Positions 1-8,637 of a DNA stretch of 64,000 nt are shown here, in pieces. Every line of letters begins with the position of its first letter. The stretch's first letter is position 1. Source of the DNA: an uncultured Candidatus Poseidoniales archaeon (GTDB lineage Archaea; Thermoplasmatota; Poseidoniia; Poseidoniales; Thalassarchaeaceae); the NCBI GenBank assembly GCA_905182515.1, contig CAJJBW010000005.1, forward strand, positions 62,001-126,000. The letters are read 5' to 3'. Under the pieces are notes generated by a model. It worked only from the letters and a program-made list of their open reading frames with translations, did no database searches and was not told the DNA's origin. The translations under genes and the position numbers were made by a program.

Positions 1-320
1 AATCCATTAAAGAAATTCTCAGAATACATACTGCAGAGATGCCGTTAGGTAAATTCAATCTAGATGATATTTCATCCAAATTAGAAAATTATACCGGGGC
101 GGATGTTGAAGCAATATGTAGGGAAGCAGCATTAATTGCTATGCGCGCAGATAAGAAAACCGTTTCAAAGAAATTCTTTGAACAGGCAGTTGATAGAGTT
201 AGGCCAACTATTACTCCTGAAATGATGGAATATTATGGTCGCATGGAATCAACCCTAACTAGTGGATTAGAATCTGTCAAAAGGTCATCAAATAACTCAT
301 CAGGGATGGAATCTGTCTGA
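1..320 (+). CDS. Cdc48/VCP-type AAA+ ATPase, C-terminal fragment
   Basis: The reading frame is open from base 3, so the gene begins before the window. The visible 106 residues start with RIHTAEMPL-like sequence, which in Cdc48/VCP and related AAA+ proteins follows the arginine fingers of the last ATPase module. They continue into the small helical lid (YTGADVEAICREAALIAMR, the sensor-2 region) and a FEQAVDRVRPTITPEMMEYY tail typical of Cdc48. Family members unfold ubiquitin-like-tagged or misfolded proteins in the cytoplasm, often for the proteasome. The last 30 residues are Ser/Asn-rich and probably disordered. Proteasome-activating nucleotidase is less likely because of the Cdc48-like RPTITPEM ending. 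The N domain and first ATPase module cannot be seen. Confidence 0.85.
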   Translation, partial: SIKEILRIHTAEMPLGKFNLDDISSKLENYTGADVEAICREAALIAMRADKKTVSKKFFEQAVDRVRPTITPEMMEYYGRMESTLTSGLESVKRSSNNSSGMESV

Positions 321-329
321 GGTCTATGA

Positions 330-572
330 ATGCCTACAACCTTCAGCCTAGAAATTTTACGTCGAGAAGTTGTAGATGTAGCTGGAGAGTTCTTGGGCAC
401 TCTTGCAGATTTTAGTGTCGACATTACAACTGGAAATGTTGTTGCAATATTGGTGGCATTAGAGCCAGATTTAGATCCGAGTCTTATGCCGTGGCCAATA
501 ATAGAGGGATTACTTTCAATACCTGTTGAAGAAGTAGATAAAATTGGAACTAAAGTTCAATTGAAGCGCTGA
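330..572 (+). CDS. Small PRC-barrel domain protein
   Basis: This 80-residue protein has the usual length and pattern of stand-alone archaeal PRC-barrel proteins. An opening LRREVVDVAGEFLGTLADF strand pair is followed by a DITTGNVVAILV strand, then SIPVEEVDKIGTKVQLK at the end. PRC barrels are small beta-barrels related to the RimM C-terminal domain and the photosynthetic reaction-centre H subunit. In archaea they are mostly uncharacterised, with links to RNA binding and cell-division machinery such as CdpB. It lies nine bases after the AAA ATPase on the same strand, so the two are probably co-transcribed. There is no transmembrane segment. The fold call is fairly secure; the function is unknown. 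Confidence 0.7.
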   Translation: MPTTFSLEILRREVVDVAGEFLGTLADFSVDITTGNVVAILVALEPDLDPSLMPWPIIEGLLSIPVEEVDKIGTKVQLKR

Positions 573-675
573 CTTCGGATGTGCATCGATGATGCGCCTT
601 GGTTCATGACTTCACAACGGTCTTAAGATGAACTTAATGCTCGATGATTGATATTAAGTATCGGTGGTCTTGTAT

Positions 676-2310
676 ATGGTTGATTGGAAACGTATTTCTC
701 GAAGATTGACTTCGCAGAAATATCGTCGCAATGCACTGGTTTTTTCTTTTTGGGGTTTGTTATTCACATTGGTCTTATCTATTGCATTTTCTTATGTCGT
801 CCCAGGTGAAACACAACAATCAGCATACGGTGATGATTGGAATGATCTAGGATCTTTTAGAGATGAACTAAATAATTTAGGAATACCTACAACCGCTTTA
901 GTTTCTAGCCCATTACTGCTAAGTGAAGTCGAATATCCTGAAGAATCTATATTTATAATATCTGGAGTGGAGAGAGACACTATATCTCTACCAAGATTTA
1001 CAGGTGATGAAGATATTATTCAATTTTCTGAGGGTGATGGCTATACATCTTCAGAGATAGTGGCAATTGCAAACTTTGTTGAACAAGGTGGGACTGTATT
1101 GCTGATGGATGATTTCGGATATTCAAGTAACTTAGCAAGTAAATTCGGGTTGGAATACACTGGACACAGTTTGTATGATGGAGAAGCTTATGATAGAGAA
1201 TTAGGATATAATTTTGTATGGGTAAATACTACGTCAACATATAATTTTACATCAACCCCAGGGTCACAAAGTTCTGTCAATCCATGTATTCGTGACTTAG
1301 ATAATGATGGAACTATTGATTTATTGGACGCTGATCCTTCAAATCCAAATACTACAAACCAAGTAATAAACCTGAGAAATGTAGGATTGTGTGCACATAG
1401 ATTCGATAGCGAAACCGGAGAGTGGGATTTTTCCGAGCAGTATAATTTGTTAACGAACGGTCTTTCGGCCTTTGAAAAAACATCAGCATATAATCCCTCT
1501 GAGCACCGCTATGTAGTGGCAAAGACAACTTTAGATTCATGGTTAGATAATAATGATGATGGAAATTATACTATTGGAGGTTATGAGGCGCTTGGCCTTC
1601 AAGGGGACGAACAAGGGCCGTTTCCAGTTTATGTACGATATTGTGACAACATTCTTTGCAGATCTGCTAACTCTGGAAGAGTACATTTTGTTTCAGATGG
1701 TTCAATGTTAATCAATTCACTTTATGACCCTGAATTCAATGAATTTTATTCAGGTAAAATCCCGGCAAATGATAATCGAAAATGGGCCCTTGATATTATA
1801 GCTGAATCATTATTAATTGGAAATTCTGGGACTAATGTCAGCTCAAATTCCTTGGTTATTTTTGATGAGAGTCGGCATCAACAACAAACTATATTTGGTG
1901 ATACTTACAATTTAATCTACTACTTACTAATATATTTCACAAATGACTGGATGGCAATGGTAATATTATTTATGATTTTATTTATATCCCTAGAAGCAAT
2001 AATTATTAGAAAAGAAGACCCAGAAGATTGGAAGCATATATTCAGAATAATATATTATGGTTTTGGAGATGCAAGTAGGTATGAGTATTATCAAAAGTCA
2101 GACAAGATAAGGCAGGTTTTGTTAACTAGGGTTCGAAATTTAAATACACTTTCAAGAGAGGAATTTGATGCACTTCCAGCTGCTGAATTACAAAATATGG
2201 TCCAAGATCCGGTGTTAATTAGATTTATTTTTGAGGACAGAAAATACAGGCCTGATGAACTAGTTGGAGTTGTTAAACGAATCAAAGAATGGGGAAATGT
2301 TGACGCATAG
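676..2310 (+). CDS. DUF4350-like membrane-anchored protein
   Basis: About 545 residues. There is an N-terminal membrane segment at about residues 20-42, a long extracytoplasmic region, a second hydrophobic stretch around 420-450, and a 95-residue cytoplasmic tail. The external part carries a GGTVLLMDDFGYSSNLASKF stretch typical of the DUF4350 / glutamine-amidotransferase-like fold that often accompanies DUF58 proteins. It is interrupted by a calcium-loop-like DLDNDGTIDLLDADPS segment. I prefer the ATG at 676, which has GGTGG eight bases upstream; a GTG at 664 in the same frame would add four residues. It is followed after ten bases by the DUF58 gene. These sets usually also include a MoxR ATPase, which is not seen here. 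Biochemical role unknown. Confidence 0.65.
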   Translation: MVDWKRISRRLTSQKYRRNALVFSFWGLLFTLVLSIAFSYVVPGETQQSAYGDDWNDLGSFRDELNNLGIPTTALVSSPLLLSEVEYPEESIFIISGVERDTISLPRFTGDEDIIQFSEGDGYTSSEIVAIANFVEQGGTVLLMDDFGYSSNLASKFGLEYTGHSLYDGEAYDRELGYNFVWVNTTSTYNFTSTPGSQSSVNPCIRDLDNDGTIDLLDADPSNPNTTNQVINLRNVGLCAHRFDSETGEWDFSEQYNLLTNGLSAFEKTSAYNPSEHRYVVAKTTLDSWLDNNDDGNYTIGGYEALGLQGDEQGPFPVYVRYCDNILCRSANSGRVHFVSDGSMLINSLYDPEFNEFYSGKIPANDNRKWALDIIAESLLIGNSGTNVSSNSLVIFDESRHQQQTIFGDTYNLIYYLLIYFTNDWMAMVILFMILFISLEAIIIRKEDPEDWKHIFRIIYYGFGDASRYEYYQKSDKIRQVLLTRVRNLNTLSREEFDALPAAELQNMVQDPVLIRFIFEDRKYRPDELVGVVKRIKEWGNVDA

Positions 2311-2320
2311 GTGAGATAAA

Positions 2321-3574
2321 ATGTGGACGCGTAAAGGAACTATATTACTTGCTAGTGGCATTAGTTTGATATTAATAGGTATGATGATTTCTAATTTTCA
2401 ATTCATCATAATCGGATTAACTTTTATAGCATTTTTATCTATAAATAGTTGGATAGATGGCCACTCTGACTTAGAAATAACTCGTGAACTATCAGCCTAT
2501 AACGTTTACAAAGGCGATAAAATTATGGTCGATTTGACGATTTCCAATAAATCATATCGTAGAACCCAACAAATTGAAATTTTTGATAATGTCCCTCATG
2601 AGATGAAATTACATCATGGAATTAATCAAATGAGGATGAACTTAGGCCCGGGCCAAAGCACAAAAATAAGTTATTATGTCAGATGCCCTTTACGTGGTTA
2701 CTATACTTTAGGTCCAGTTTCAGTTCGCTATAGAAATTCTTTCAATCTTTTTGTTAATGAATCTCAAATAGATTCTAGATCCGATATAACGGTATTCCCT
2801 CAAGTTAGGGATATAGAAGAAGCATTATTGAAATCAGATGTTCCAAATATGTATACAGGCGCAACTACTTTGAAAACCCCTGGGCCGGGTATGGAGTTTT
2901 ACTCGTTAAGGGAGTACGTCTCTGGAGATTCATTTAGGTCAATAAACTGGAAAGCATTTGCAAGAACTGGGGAATTAATGGTAAATGAAAAAACTAGAGA
3001 TGCCGTAACTGATGTATTCATAATTCTCGATACACGTGACGTATCAAGAATAGGCACCGTCTTAAAAAATTCTTTAGAAATGGGTTCTGTCGCTGCAGCA
3101 TCAGTTTCTAGTCATTTTTTGAAAAGAAGAGATTCTGTAGCATTAGTGACATATGGGGATAAAATGAATTATCTTGGCCCAGAAACAGGAGATAAGCAGA
3201 ATTTCAAAGTCCTAAGCAATCTAGCTTCAGTTAATTCATCAGGATCCATGCCATTACAGGCCGTTACTAATGCCATAACTTCTCGAATAAGTAGGGGTTC
3301 TCCAGTTTTCATAATTAGTAGCCTTGAGGGAGATGGGACTACACTGCCAGCAATTCGAAGCCTTGTAGGTAGGGGCCATGAAGTAGTAGTTTTATCTCCA
3401 AGTAGCATCGATCTCGAGAGGCTGGTCAGCCGAATCCCACGCCTTTCTTATGAGGTATTAAAATTAGAGAGACAGAATAGATTGACCGCTATCTCCGGAT
3501 ATGGTGCTAAAGTAATTGACTGGATGCCTGATGTAGAGTTGGCTCAAGCCTTAATGCAAGTCAAAGGATCTTAA
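2321..3574 (+). CDS. DUF58 domain protein with two N-terminal membrane helices
   Basis: 417 residues. Two closely spaced hydrophobic helices (about residues 7-45) precede a beta-rich region. Then comes the DUF58 signature GMEFYSLREYVSGDSFRSIN-WKAFARTGELMV at about residues 190-225, followed by a von Willebrand A-like fold (VFIILDTR, then a serine-rich region and VFIISS). DUF58 proteins are encoded next to MoxR AAA ATPases and are thought to act in assembly or metal loading of envelope proteins; this is family-level knowledge, not shown here. A GGTGA ribosome-binding site lies seven bases before the ATG. Tight spacing with both neighbours suggests one operon with the DUF4350-like and polytopic proteins. 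Confidence 0.85.
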   Translation: MWTRKGTILLASGISLILIGMMISNFQFIIIGLTFIAFLSINSWIDGHSDLEITRELSAYNVYKGDKIMVDLTISNKSYRRTQQIEIFDNVPHEMKLHHGINQMRMNLGPGQSTKISYYVRCPLRGYYTLGPVSVRYRNSFNLFVNESQIDSRSDITVFPQVRDIEEALLKSDVPNMYTGATTLKTPGPGMEFYSLREYVSGDSFRSINWKAFARTGELMVNEKTRDAVTDVFIILDTRDVSRIGTVLKNSLEMGSVAAASVSSHFLKRRDSVALVTYGDKMNYLGPETGDKQNFKVLSNLASVNSSGSMPLQAVTNAITSRISRGSPVFIISSLEGDGTTLPAIRSLVGRGHEVVVLSPSSIDLERLVSRIPRLSYEVLKLERQNRLTAISGYGAKVIDWMPDVELAQALMQVKGS

Positions 3575-3592
3575 TTAAAAGGATGTAATTTT

Positions 3593-4768
3593 ATGGATAT
3601 GGTTGAAAAACATAAGTCTAATGAGACTTTACATCTCCCTGCACTTAGGAAAAAATGGCAAATATTAACATTTCAAATACTTTCAACAGTCTCTCTTCTT
3701 ACTATAATGTTAAGGATGAATGAGACATATGGTTATTGTACTGATGAATTTATCTTAGCTGCCGAAGGCTCTAGTTATTGGTGCCCGGCATACGAACACA
3801 CGAGGGGTCTAGTTTGGCTAAGTAACAGCAATAATTTAATAATTCCTAATTTCTTATTAGGAATAGGGCAGTCTGGATTATCATCATTTTCGGGCCCGCT
3901 CATTATTTGCATTATTGCAACTATTACTTGGATATATGTAATTTCTAAGGGTGAGAAACTACAAACAGGAATAAAGAGAGTGTTGGGAGTTGTTTTCTCA
4001 ATGTGGATATTCCTGCCTTTCTTATTCTCATGGATTTATTCAATGGCCTTCAATGGCCTTGAGTCGCCGTTAAGTCATTTTGATTCATTGCTAAATCCAT
4101 TAGGTTTCATATTTGAATTAATATTCTTAGGGATAGTTTTTGCACCAGTTCTTGCTGGAATGATAGGAATATGGGGATTATCTAGAAAATTAATTACATG
4201 GGCAATGGGCTATTTTTTACTAATAATTGGAATTCATGCTTTACTTACATTTGAGGATATATCAGGGGCATTTGATTTAGGACTGCAATCTCTCCCATCT
4301 CAAATTGGAGATGCTACTATGCTTGGTGGGATAATATCTCCTTTGGCCTTTGACCTTCTTGAAATTTCAATTTTATTACTTATATTCTTAGAATCAGGAT
4401 TGGGGGCAATTACTCACTTGGAATATGCAATGTCGCTCCCTGAAGGGTCAAAAAATGATAAAGAATATATTAAACAATTCAATAATGTTGTCAACTCTCA
4501 TTTGATACATCTTTTTGTCATCATTTTCTTAGTTACATTAACAACCGCCCTCGCTCTTGAATTTGATGATTTATTAGTTTCTTTTGTTGGTTTTATGCAA
4601 GGTACCCAATGGTCAGGGCAAGTTAAAGAATCATTGGAATTACAAATGACCTATGGTAAAGTGATCTCTGCTAGTTTGTTTATGCTTGTTATTGCAGGTA
4701 TGAGGTATGTTATACCGTGGCAAAGAATAATTGGTTTTATTGAAAGTAATATTAACAACCTTAGATAA
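3593..4768 (+). CDS. Polytopic membrane protein of unknown function
   Basis: 391 residues with about eight to nine hydrophobic segments, a short charged N-terminus and an external loop with two cysteines near residues 48-64 (GYCTDEF...YWCPAYEH). I recognise no family. It starts 18 bases after the DUF58 gene, behind an AAGGATG ribosome-binding site, so it is probably the third member of that operon. The partner position suggests a membrane component of the same envelope process. A fatty-acid or sugar transporter signature was looked for and not seen. Nothing about base composition or reading frame looks foreign. Confidence 0.7.
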   Translation: MDMVEKHKSNETLHLPALRKKWQILTFQILSTVSLLTIMLRMNETYGYCTDEFILAAEGSSYWCPAYEHTRGLVWLSNSNNLIIPNFLLGIGQSGLSSFSGPLIICIIATITWIYVISKGEKLQTGIKRVLGVVFSMWIFLPFLFSWIYSMAFNGLESPLSHFDSLLNPLGFIFELIFLGIVFAPVLAGMIGIWGLSRKLITWAMGYFLLIIGIHALLTFEDISGAFDLGLQSLPSQIGDATMLGGIISPLAFDLLEISILLLIFLESGLGAITHLEYAMSLPEGSKNDKEYIKQFNNVVNSHLIHLFVIIFLVTLTTALALEFDDLLVSFVGFMQGTQWSGQVKESLELQMTYGKVISASLFMLVIAGMRYVIPWQRIIGFIESNINNLR

Positions 4769-4777
4769 CTATTAAAT

Positions 4778-5029
4778 TTATTTAATTATAAAATAATTAG
4801 TAATATTAATTGATATTAAATTCCCAATTAAAGGTACCGCTATTATTAATAAAAATACAGTAATAAAATTAGAATACGCTCCGACATAAATCTCAATTAA
4901 TTCTGAGATAAATGGGAATATTATATATGAAATAATTAGCATCAAGGTAAGGCATAATCTATCTATCCAAGGAGTCGATAACTTACTCACTGGCCTGTCT
5001 CTCAGAGGTAAGGGCCCTACTTCATTCAC
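4778..5029 (-). CDS. Possible small two-helix membrane protein
   Basis: An 83-residue frame on the minus strand fills most of the 340-base gap between two plus-strand genes. It begins with GTG and encodes a short basic N-terminus (LPLRDRPVSKLSTPWIDRL) followed by two clear hydrophobic helices (about residues 27-45 and 53-75). The composition looks like a real membrane peptide rather than an antisense shadow, because no gene lies opposite. No Shine-Dalgarno sequence is evident and I recognise no homologue, so it may be a lineage-specific small protein or a chance frame in AT-rich DNA. Apart from this candidate I see nothing else in the gap. Confidence 0.4.
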   Translation of the reverse strand: MNEVGPLPLRDRPVSKLSTPWIDRLCLTLMLIISYIIFPFISELIEIYVGAYSNFITVFLLIIAVPLIGNLISINITNYFIIK

Positions 5030-5109
5030 ATGCCTGAGAATATATTTCTACTCATCAATCCATCGCTGAATGATTGTTATCTCTCTATGAATGGTTTCAA
5101 TAGAAAAAC

Positions 5110-6123
5110 ATGCGAGCCATTGGTATGTGTGCGGGCATCTTGATTGAAAGATGCAGTAAATGCCCCTCCAAATCGATACTTCATCAAGCATATAGTGGCC
5201 AGCATTTATGTGGAAAATGTTTAAGTGATTCAATAAGGAAAAGAACTTCCAAGGAATTAAGGAAACAACTTATTCTTCCAAAAAATGCCCGCCATGAAGA
5301 CGATTCTCCTTTTCGATTACTTGTGGCTATATCAGGGGGAAAAGATTCAGCAGTATTACTCTCAACTATTGTCGATATAATAGGGCAAAGGAGAGATGTT
5401 GAGATAATTGCAGGTTGTGTTGACGAAGGAATTGATGGTTACCGCAAACCATCTATGGAATGTGCTAGGGAATTGGCAAAAACTCTTGGAATAAGATTTG
5501 TATCAGTAAGCTACTCTGAATTGGGGTATGATGAAATGGATACTGTTGTATCTAAGATGCCTGGGATGGGAGAACTACATGACGAAGCCAGGGGGATGAA
5601 GCCTTGTTCCTTCTGTGGTGTATTTAGGAGACAAGGATTAAATTCGTTAGCACGTAAAACAAAAGCTGATATTATGGCTCTAGGGCATAATCTTGATGAT
5701 ATGGCCCAGTCAATTCTAATGAATCTCCAGAAAGGAGATATAGAAAGATCAGTTCGTTTAGCACCACATACTGAATCGCCAGTTGAGGGGCTAACTCCTC
5801 GAATAGTTCCCTTAAGATGGATACCTGAACAAGAAATACATGCACACGCAGTTGTGTCTAATTTACCTTTTTTCCATGGTGATTGCCCACATGCTCCAGG
5901 CGCTATGAGGCAACTTAGTAGAGATATCGTTGCCGATCTCGAACAAATAACTCCAGGATCCAGGCACGGCTTACTACATTCGTTAGAAGAGATAAGACGC
6001 CTTTATCGAGATAGCACTAAGGAAACGGCCTCTACAATCAAAAAATGCTCAATATGTAAAGAAGTAACAAGTCGTACAGTATGTCAGGCATGTACAATGA
6101 AATCTTGGTTATCAGAAGTATAA
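5110..6123 (+). CDS. ttuA: tRNA 2-thiolation protein, TtuA/Ncs6 family
   Basis: 337 residues. The PP-loop ATPase motif SGGKDS is at residues 75-80. Three cysteines expected to hold the catalytic iron-sulfur cluster are visible: C166 and C169 in CSFCG, and C259 in HGDCPHAPG. An N-terminal zinc knuckle (CSKC...CGKC) and a C-terminal one (CSICK...CQAC) complete the TtuA/Ncs6/CtuA architecture. These enzymes adenylate a uridine in tRNA and replace oxygen with sulfur delivered by a ubiquitin-like carrier protein. Depending on subfamily they act at position 34 or 54, and I cannot decide which from sequence alone. The ATG at 5125 is an alternative start. The stop codon abuts the stop of pyrI on the other strand. 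Confidence 0.88.
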   Translation: MRAIGMCAGILIERCSKCPSKSILHQAYSGQHLCGKCLSDSIRKRTSKELRKQLILPKNARHEDDSPFRLLVAISGGKDSAVLLSTIVDIIGQRRDVEIIAGCVDEGIDGYRKPSMECARELAKTLGIRFVSVSYSELGYDEMDTVVSKMPGMGELHDEARGMKPCSFCGVFRRQGLNSLARKTKADIMALGHNLDDMAQSILMNLQKGDIERSVRLAPHTESPVEGLTPRIVPLRWIPEQEIHAHAVVSNLPFFHGDCPHAPGAMRQLSRDIVADLEQITPGSRHGLLHSLEEIRRLYRDSTKETASTIKKCSICKEVTSRTVCQACTMKSWLSEV

Positions 6124-6597
6124 TTATATTATTTGATTAGATATTTCTGACATTTCTTGAATTTTACCGCAATAAGAACATCTTATCTCTACTGGTGATC
6201 TATTGACAACGAGGAGTTTGTGGGGCAATGGTTCTCTTTTATTTTGTGTTATACAGTTAGAAAATGAGCATTTTATTATGTTAACTAATTCCTCACTTAA
6301 ACCGACTTGTCTTTTTTCTGCTACTCCATAATTTCTTATGATTGCAACAGATGCTTCAGATGCTATAATTGCAAGTCGATCTAGCTCTTCTTGGATTAAT
6401 TCTCTATCTTCTATTTTCAGAACATCCTTTCGACCTAATTTATCACTGGGTACATTCATAACTAGTGATATCGGATTTGATATCCCATATTCTAATCTTA
6501 ACATTCTTAGAATTTGCAAGGCCTGCCCTCCAGGAATGTGGTCAATAACTGTGCCGTTACATATTGCAGTCACTCTCCTCATTTCAGCATCATTCAT
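6124..6597 (-). CDS. pyrI: Aspartate carbamoyltransferase regulatory chain PyrI
   Basis: 157 residues from the ATG at 6597. This start lies two bases beyond the pyrB stop and eight bases after a strong AAAGGAGGT; a TTG nine bases earlier is less likely. The N-terminal allosteric domain (GTVIDHIPGGQALQILRML) is followed by the zinc domain with C110, C115, C140 and C143 (CSFSNC and CSYC). PyrI binds nucleotide effectors (CTP, ATP) and couples them to the catalytic PyrB trimers in the first committed step of pyrimidine synthesis. Here it is translated directly after PyrB, as expected for a stoichiometric complex. All four zinc ligands are present, so the regulatory chain should be able to dock. 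Confidence 0.95.
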   Translation of the reverse strand: MNDAEMRRVTAICNGTVIDHIPGGQALQILRMLRLEYGISNPISLVMNVPSDKLGRKDVLKIEDRELIQEELDRLAIIASEASVAIIRNYGVAEKRQVGLSEELVNIIKCSFSNCITQNKREPLPHKLLVVNRSPVEIRCSYCGKIQEMSEISNQII

Positions 6598-6598
6598 T

Positions 6599-7528
6599 TT
6601 ACACAACCTCCTTTGGAATGTCTATTCCCAAACTTTTGCAAAGTAAAGCCATTCTAGTTGGTATACCATTAAATGCTTGATGAAAATATCTAGCATGTTT
6701 GGTGGAATCTACATTTGGATTTATTTCATTGACCCTGGGGAGAGGATGCATTATGATCATATTCTCTTTTGAACCAACCAAGTCAGATTCCGATAGTGTA
6801 TATATCTCAGATACTTTGGCATATTCGTCCTGATCATGAAATCTTTCTTTTTGTATTCTTGTCATGTATATTACATCCGAGTTCTTTATTTGTTCATACA
6901 ATCGGTCTGTTTCACTTACGGTGCATCCTAGTGATTTTAGGTCACTTACTATCTCTTCAGGCATTTTAAGAGAATCTGGAGCAACTAATGTCAAATTTAC
7001 TCCAAATCGTGCTAGTGCATTAGAGAGGCTATGCGCAGTTCTTCCATATCTTAAATCGCCCACTAAAACTACATTTAATCCTTTAAATTTATTATGCGCT
7101 TCTCTAATAGTAAAAAGATCTAATAATGTCTGAGTTGGGTGATTTCCTGCTCCGTCGCCCGCATTTAGGATAGGGATATTGACTGCATCTGCACTATATT
7201 GAGCTGCCCCTTGTCGTGGGTGCCTTATTACTGCTACATCTGCATATCCGTCAATCATTTGCATTGTATCAAACAAAGTTTCACCTTTTGCTACAGATGA
7301 TCCTGCTGAAGTAAAATTCAATACCTCTCCTCCTAGTCTTTTCATTGCAGTTTCGAATGACATTCTAGTTCTAGTGGAATTTTCAAAGAACATATTTGCC
7401 AATACTTTACCTTGTAATAGCGGCAGATAAATATCTCCTTTCGCTACTGGTAACATCTTTTTTGCATCATCTAATAGTTTTATAATTTCCTCATTTGTGA
7501 GGTCATTCATCGTAATAAGGTCGCCCAT
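6599..7528 (-). CDS. pyrB: Aspartate carbamoyltransferase catalytic chain PyrB
   Basis: 309 residues, the normal length. The carbamoyl-phosphate loop FFENSTRTRMSFE is intact, and so is the 80s-loop region with SAGSSVAKGE. The aspartate-side motifs GDGAGNHPTQTLLDL and MHPLPRVNEI are also present. The enzyme condenses carbamoyl phosphate with aspartate to carbamoyl aspartate in the cytoplasm. The start at 7528 gives the family-typical opening 'M..LITMNDLTNEEI', which supports it over the ATG at 7510. It is the promoter-proximal gene of a two-gene pyrB-pyrI unit and is divergent from the sugar kinase at 7646, with a shared 115-base regulatory gap. Confidence 0.96.
   Translation of the reverse strand: MGDLITMNDLTNEEIIKLLDDAKKMLPVAKGDIYLPLLQGKVLANMFFENSTRTRMSFETAMKRLGGEVLNFTSAGSSVAKGETLFDTMQMIDGYADVAVIRHPRQGAAQYSADAVNIPILNAGDGAGNHPTQTLLDLFTIREAHNKFKGLNVVLVGDLRYGRTAHSLSNALARFGVNLTLVAPDSLKMPEEIVSDLKSLGCTVSETDRLYEQIKNSDVIYMTRIQKERFHDQDEYAKVSEIYTLSESDLVGSKENMIIMHPLPRVNEINPNVDSTKHARYFHQAFNGIPTRMALLCKSLGIDIPKEVV
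6605..6614 (-). promoter_or_regulatory. Shine-Dalgarno sequence of pyrI inside the end of pyrB
   Basis: The minus strand reads AAAGGAGGTT within the last codons of pyrB. The site is a near-perfect anti-16S match placed to serve the ATG at 6597. It decides between that ATG and the upstream TTG at 6606, which would overlap the site itself. Many other genes here have weak or no such site, so the strong match suggests that translation of the regulatory chain is deliberately tied to that of the catalytic chain. Confidence 0.75.
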
Positions 7529-7645
7529 AACACTCTCTCTTTACTGGTGTAGGGGGTGCACTCCATATGTCTTACTGACAATTCTTTCTCAACTCTATCA
7601 AAAAACCGATGTCTTGATGCAGGATAGTCTCTCCGATATCTATTG

Positions 7646-8629
7646 ATGATTATCAGTCGTACCCCTCTTCGGGCATCATTTTGCGGAGGCGGCACTGATA
7701 TTGATTTATATGCACATAAAGAAAAGGATGGGGGCATGGTAGTCTCAGTAGCGCTAAACAGTTTTATTCACGTTACAGTTAACAAACGCTTTGATGAAAA
7801 AGTTCGTGTAGCATATTCTAAGGTTGAATTAGTAGATAATTTTGAAAATTTAGAACATGAATTAGTACGCGAGGCAATGCGTATTTGCGGGGTAACATCT
7901 GGTGTAGAAATTACTACTATTGCTGACATACCCTCCAAGGGGACCGGCCTTGGATCTTCCTCATCTGTTACAGTTGGACTGTTGAATGCGCTTCACGCTT
8001 TTTCAGGACATGATGCTTCTGCAAAGCAATTAGCAGAAGAAGCATGCACCATAGAATTAGATATATTGAAGCAACCTATAGGTAGGCAGGATCAATATGC
8101 AGCGGCATTTGGAGGAATAAATGCTATAAATTTCACTTCCGAAGGAATTTCAGTTAGCCCGTTAGAAATATCCGATGAAATTATTAATAGAATGCAAAAT
8201 GAATTCACATTAGTCTTTACTGGAATATCTAGAAGTGCAAGCAAAATACTTGCAGAACTACCAAGTAATCAAGAAGATAAGATGTCGAGACTTCACCATA
8301 TTCGTTCCCAAGCTAATGAATCAAGGAGAATGCTGGAAAATGGAGATTTATCTTCTCTGGGTGCCCTTCTTTCAGAAGCTTGGGAGTTGAAAAGAGGGAT
8401 TTCATCAAGTGTAAGTAATGAAGCATTAGATTCACTTTATTCTCATATTATAAAATTGGGTGCAACTGGTGCCAAATTACTTGGAGCAGGAGGGGGTGGT
8501 TTTTTCCTAATACATGGCAATCAAGATATTAGGAAAGCCCTGATATCTGAATTAGCTCCAAAAAATAAAGTATTACCTTTGATGATAGATTTTCATGGCT
8601 CATCAATTATTTATAACTCATTTTCTTAG
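7646..8629 (+). CDS. GHMP-family sugar kinase (HddA-like)
   Basis: About 327 residues. The opening SRTPLRASFCGGGTD and the phosphate loop GTGLGSSSSVTVGLL (about residues 97-111) match the GHMP kinase subfamily that includes D-glycero-D-manno-heptose 7-phosphate kinase and fucose kinase domains. The late GAGGGG motif near residue 280 is also present. Such kinases phosphorylate sugars for nucleotide-sugar and surface-glycan synthesis. A nearby TTG at 7643 would add one residue. The gene is followed after eight bases by a secreted surface protein, but no other glycan genes are in view. The exact substrate cannot be read from the sequence. Confidence 0.82.
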   Translation: MIISRTPLRASFCGGGTDIDLYAHKEKDGGMVVSVALNSFIHVTVNKRFDEKVRVAYSKVELVDNFENLEHELVREAMRICGVTSGVEITTIADIPSKGTGLGSSSSVTVGLLNALHAFSGHDASAKQLAEEACTIELDILKQPIGRQDQYAAAFGGINAINFTSEGISVSPLEISDEIINRMQNEFTLVFTGISRSASKILAELPSNQEDKMSRLHHIRSQANESRRMLENGDLSSLGALLSEAWELKRGISSSVSNEALDSLYSHIIKLGATGAKLLGAGGGGFFLIHGNQDIRKALISELAPKNKVLPLMIDFHGSSIIYNSFS

Positions 8630-8637
8630 GTTTTATT

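Noticed and set aside
5048..5233. 61-codon minus-strand frame
   Set aside because: It covers the well-supported N-terminal zinc knuckle of the tRNA thiolase on the other strand.
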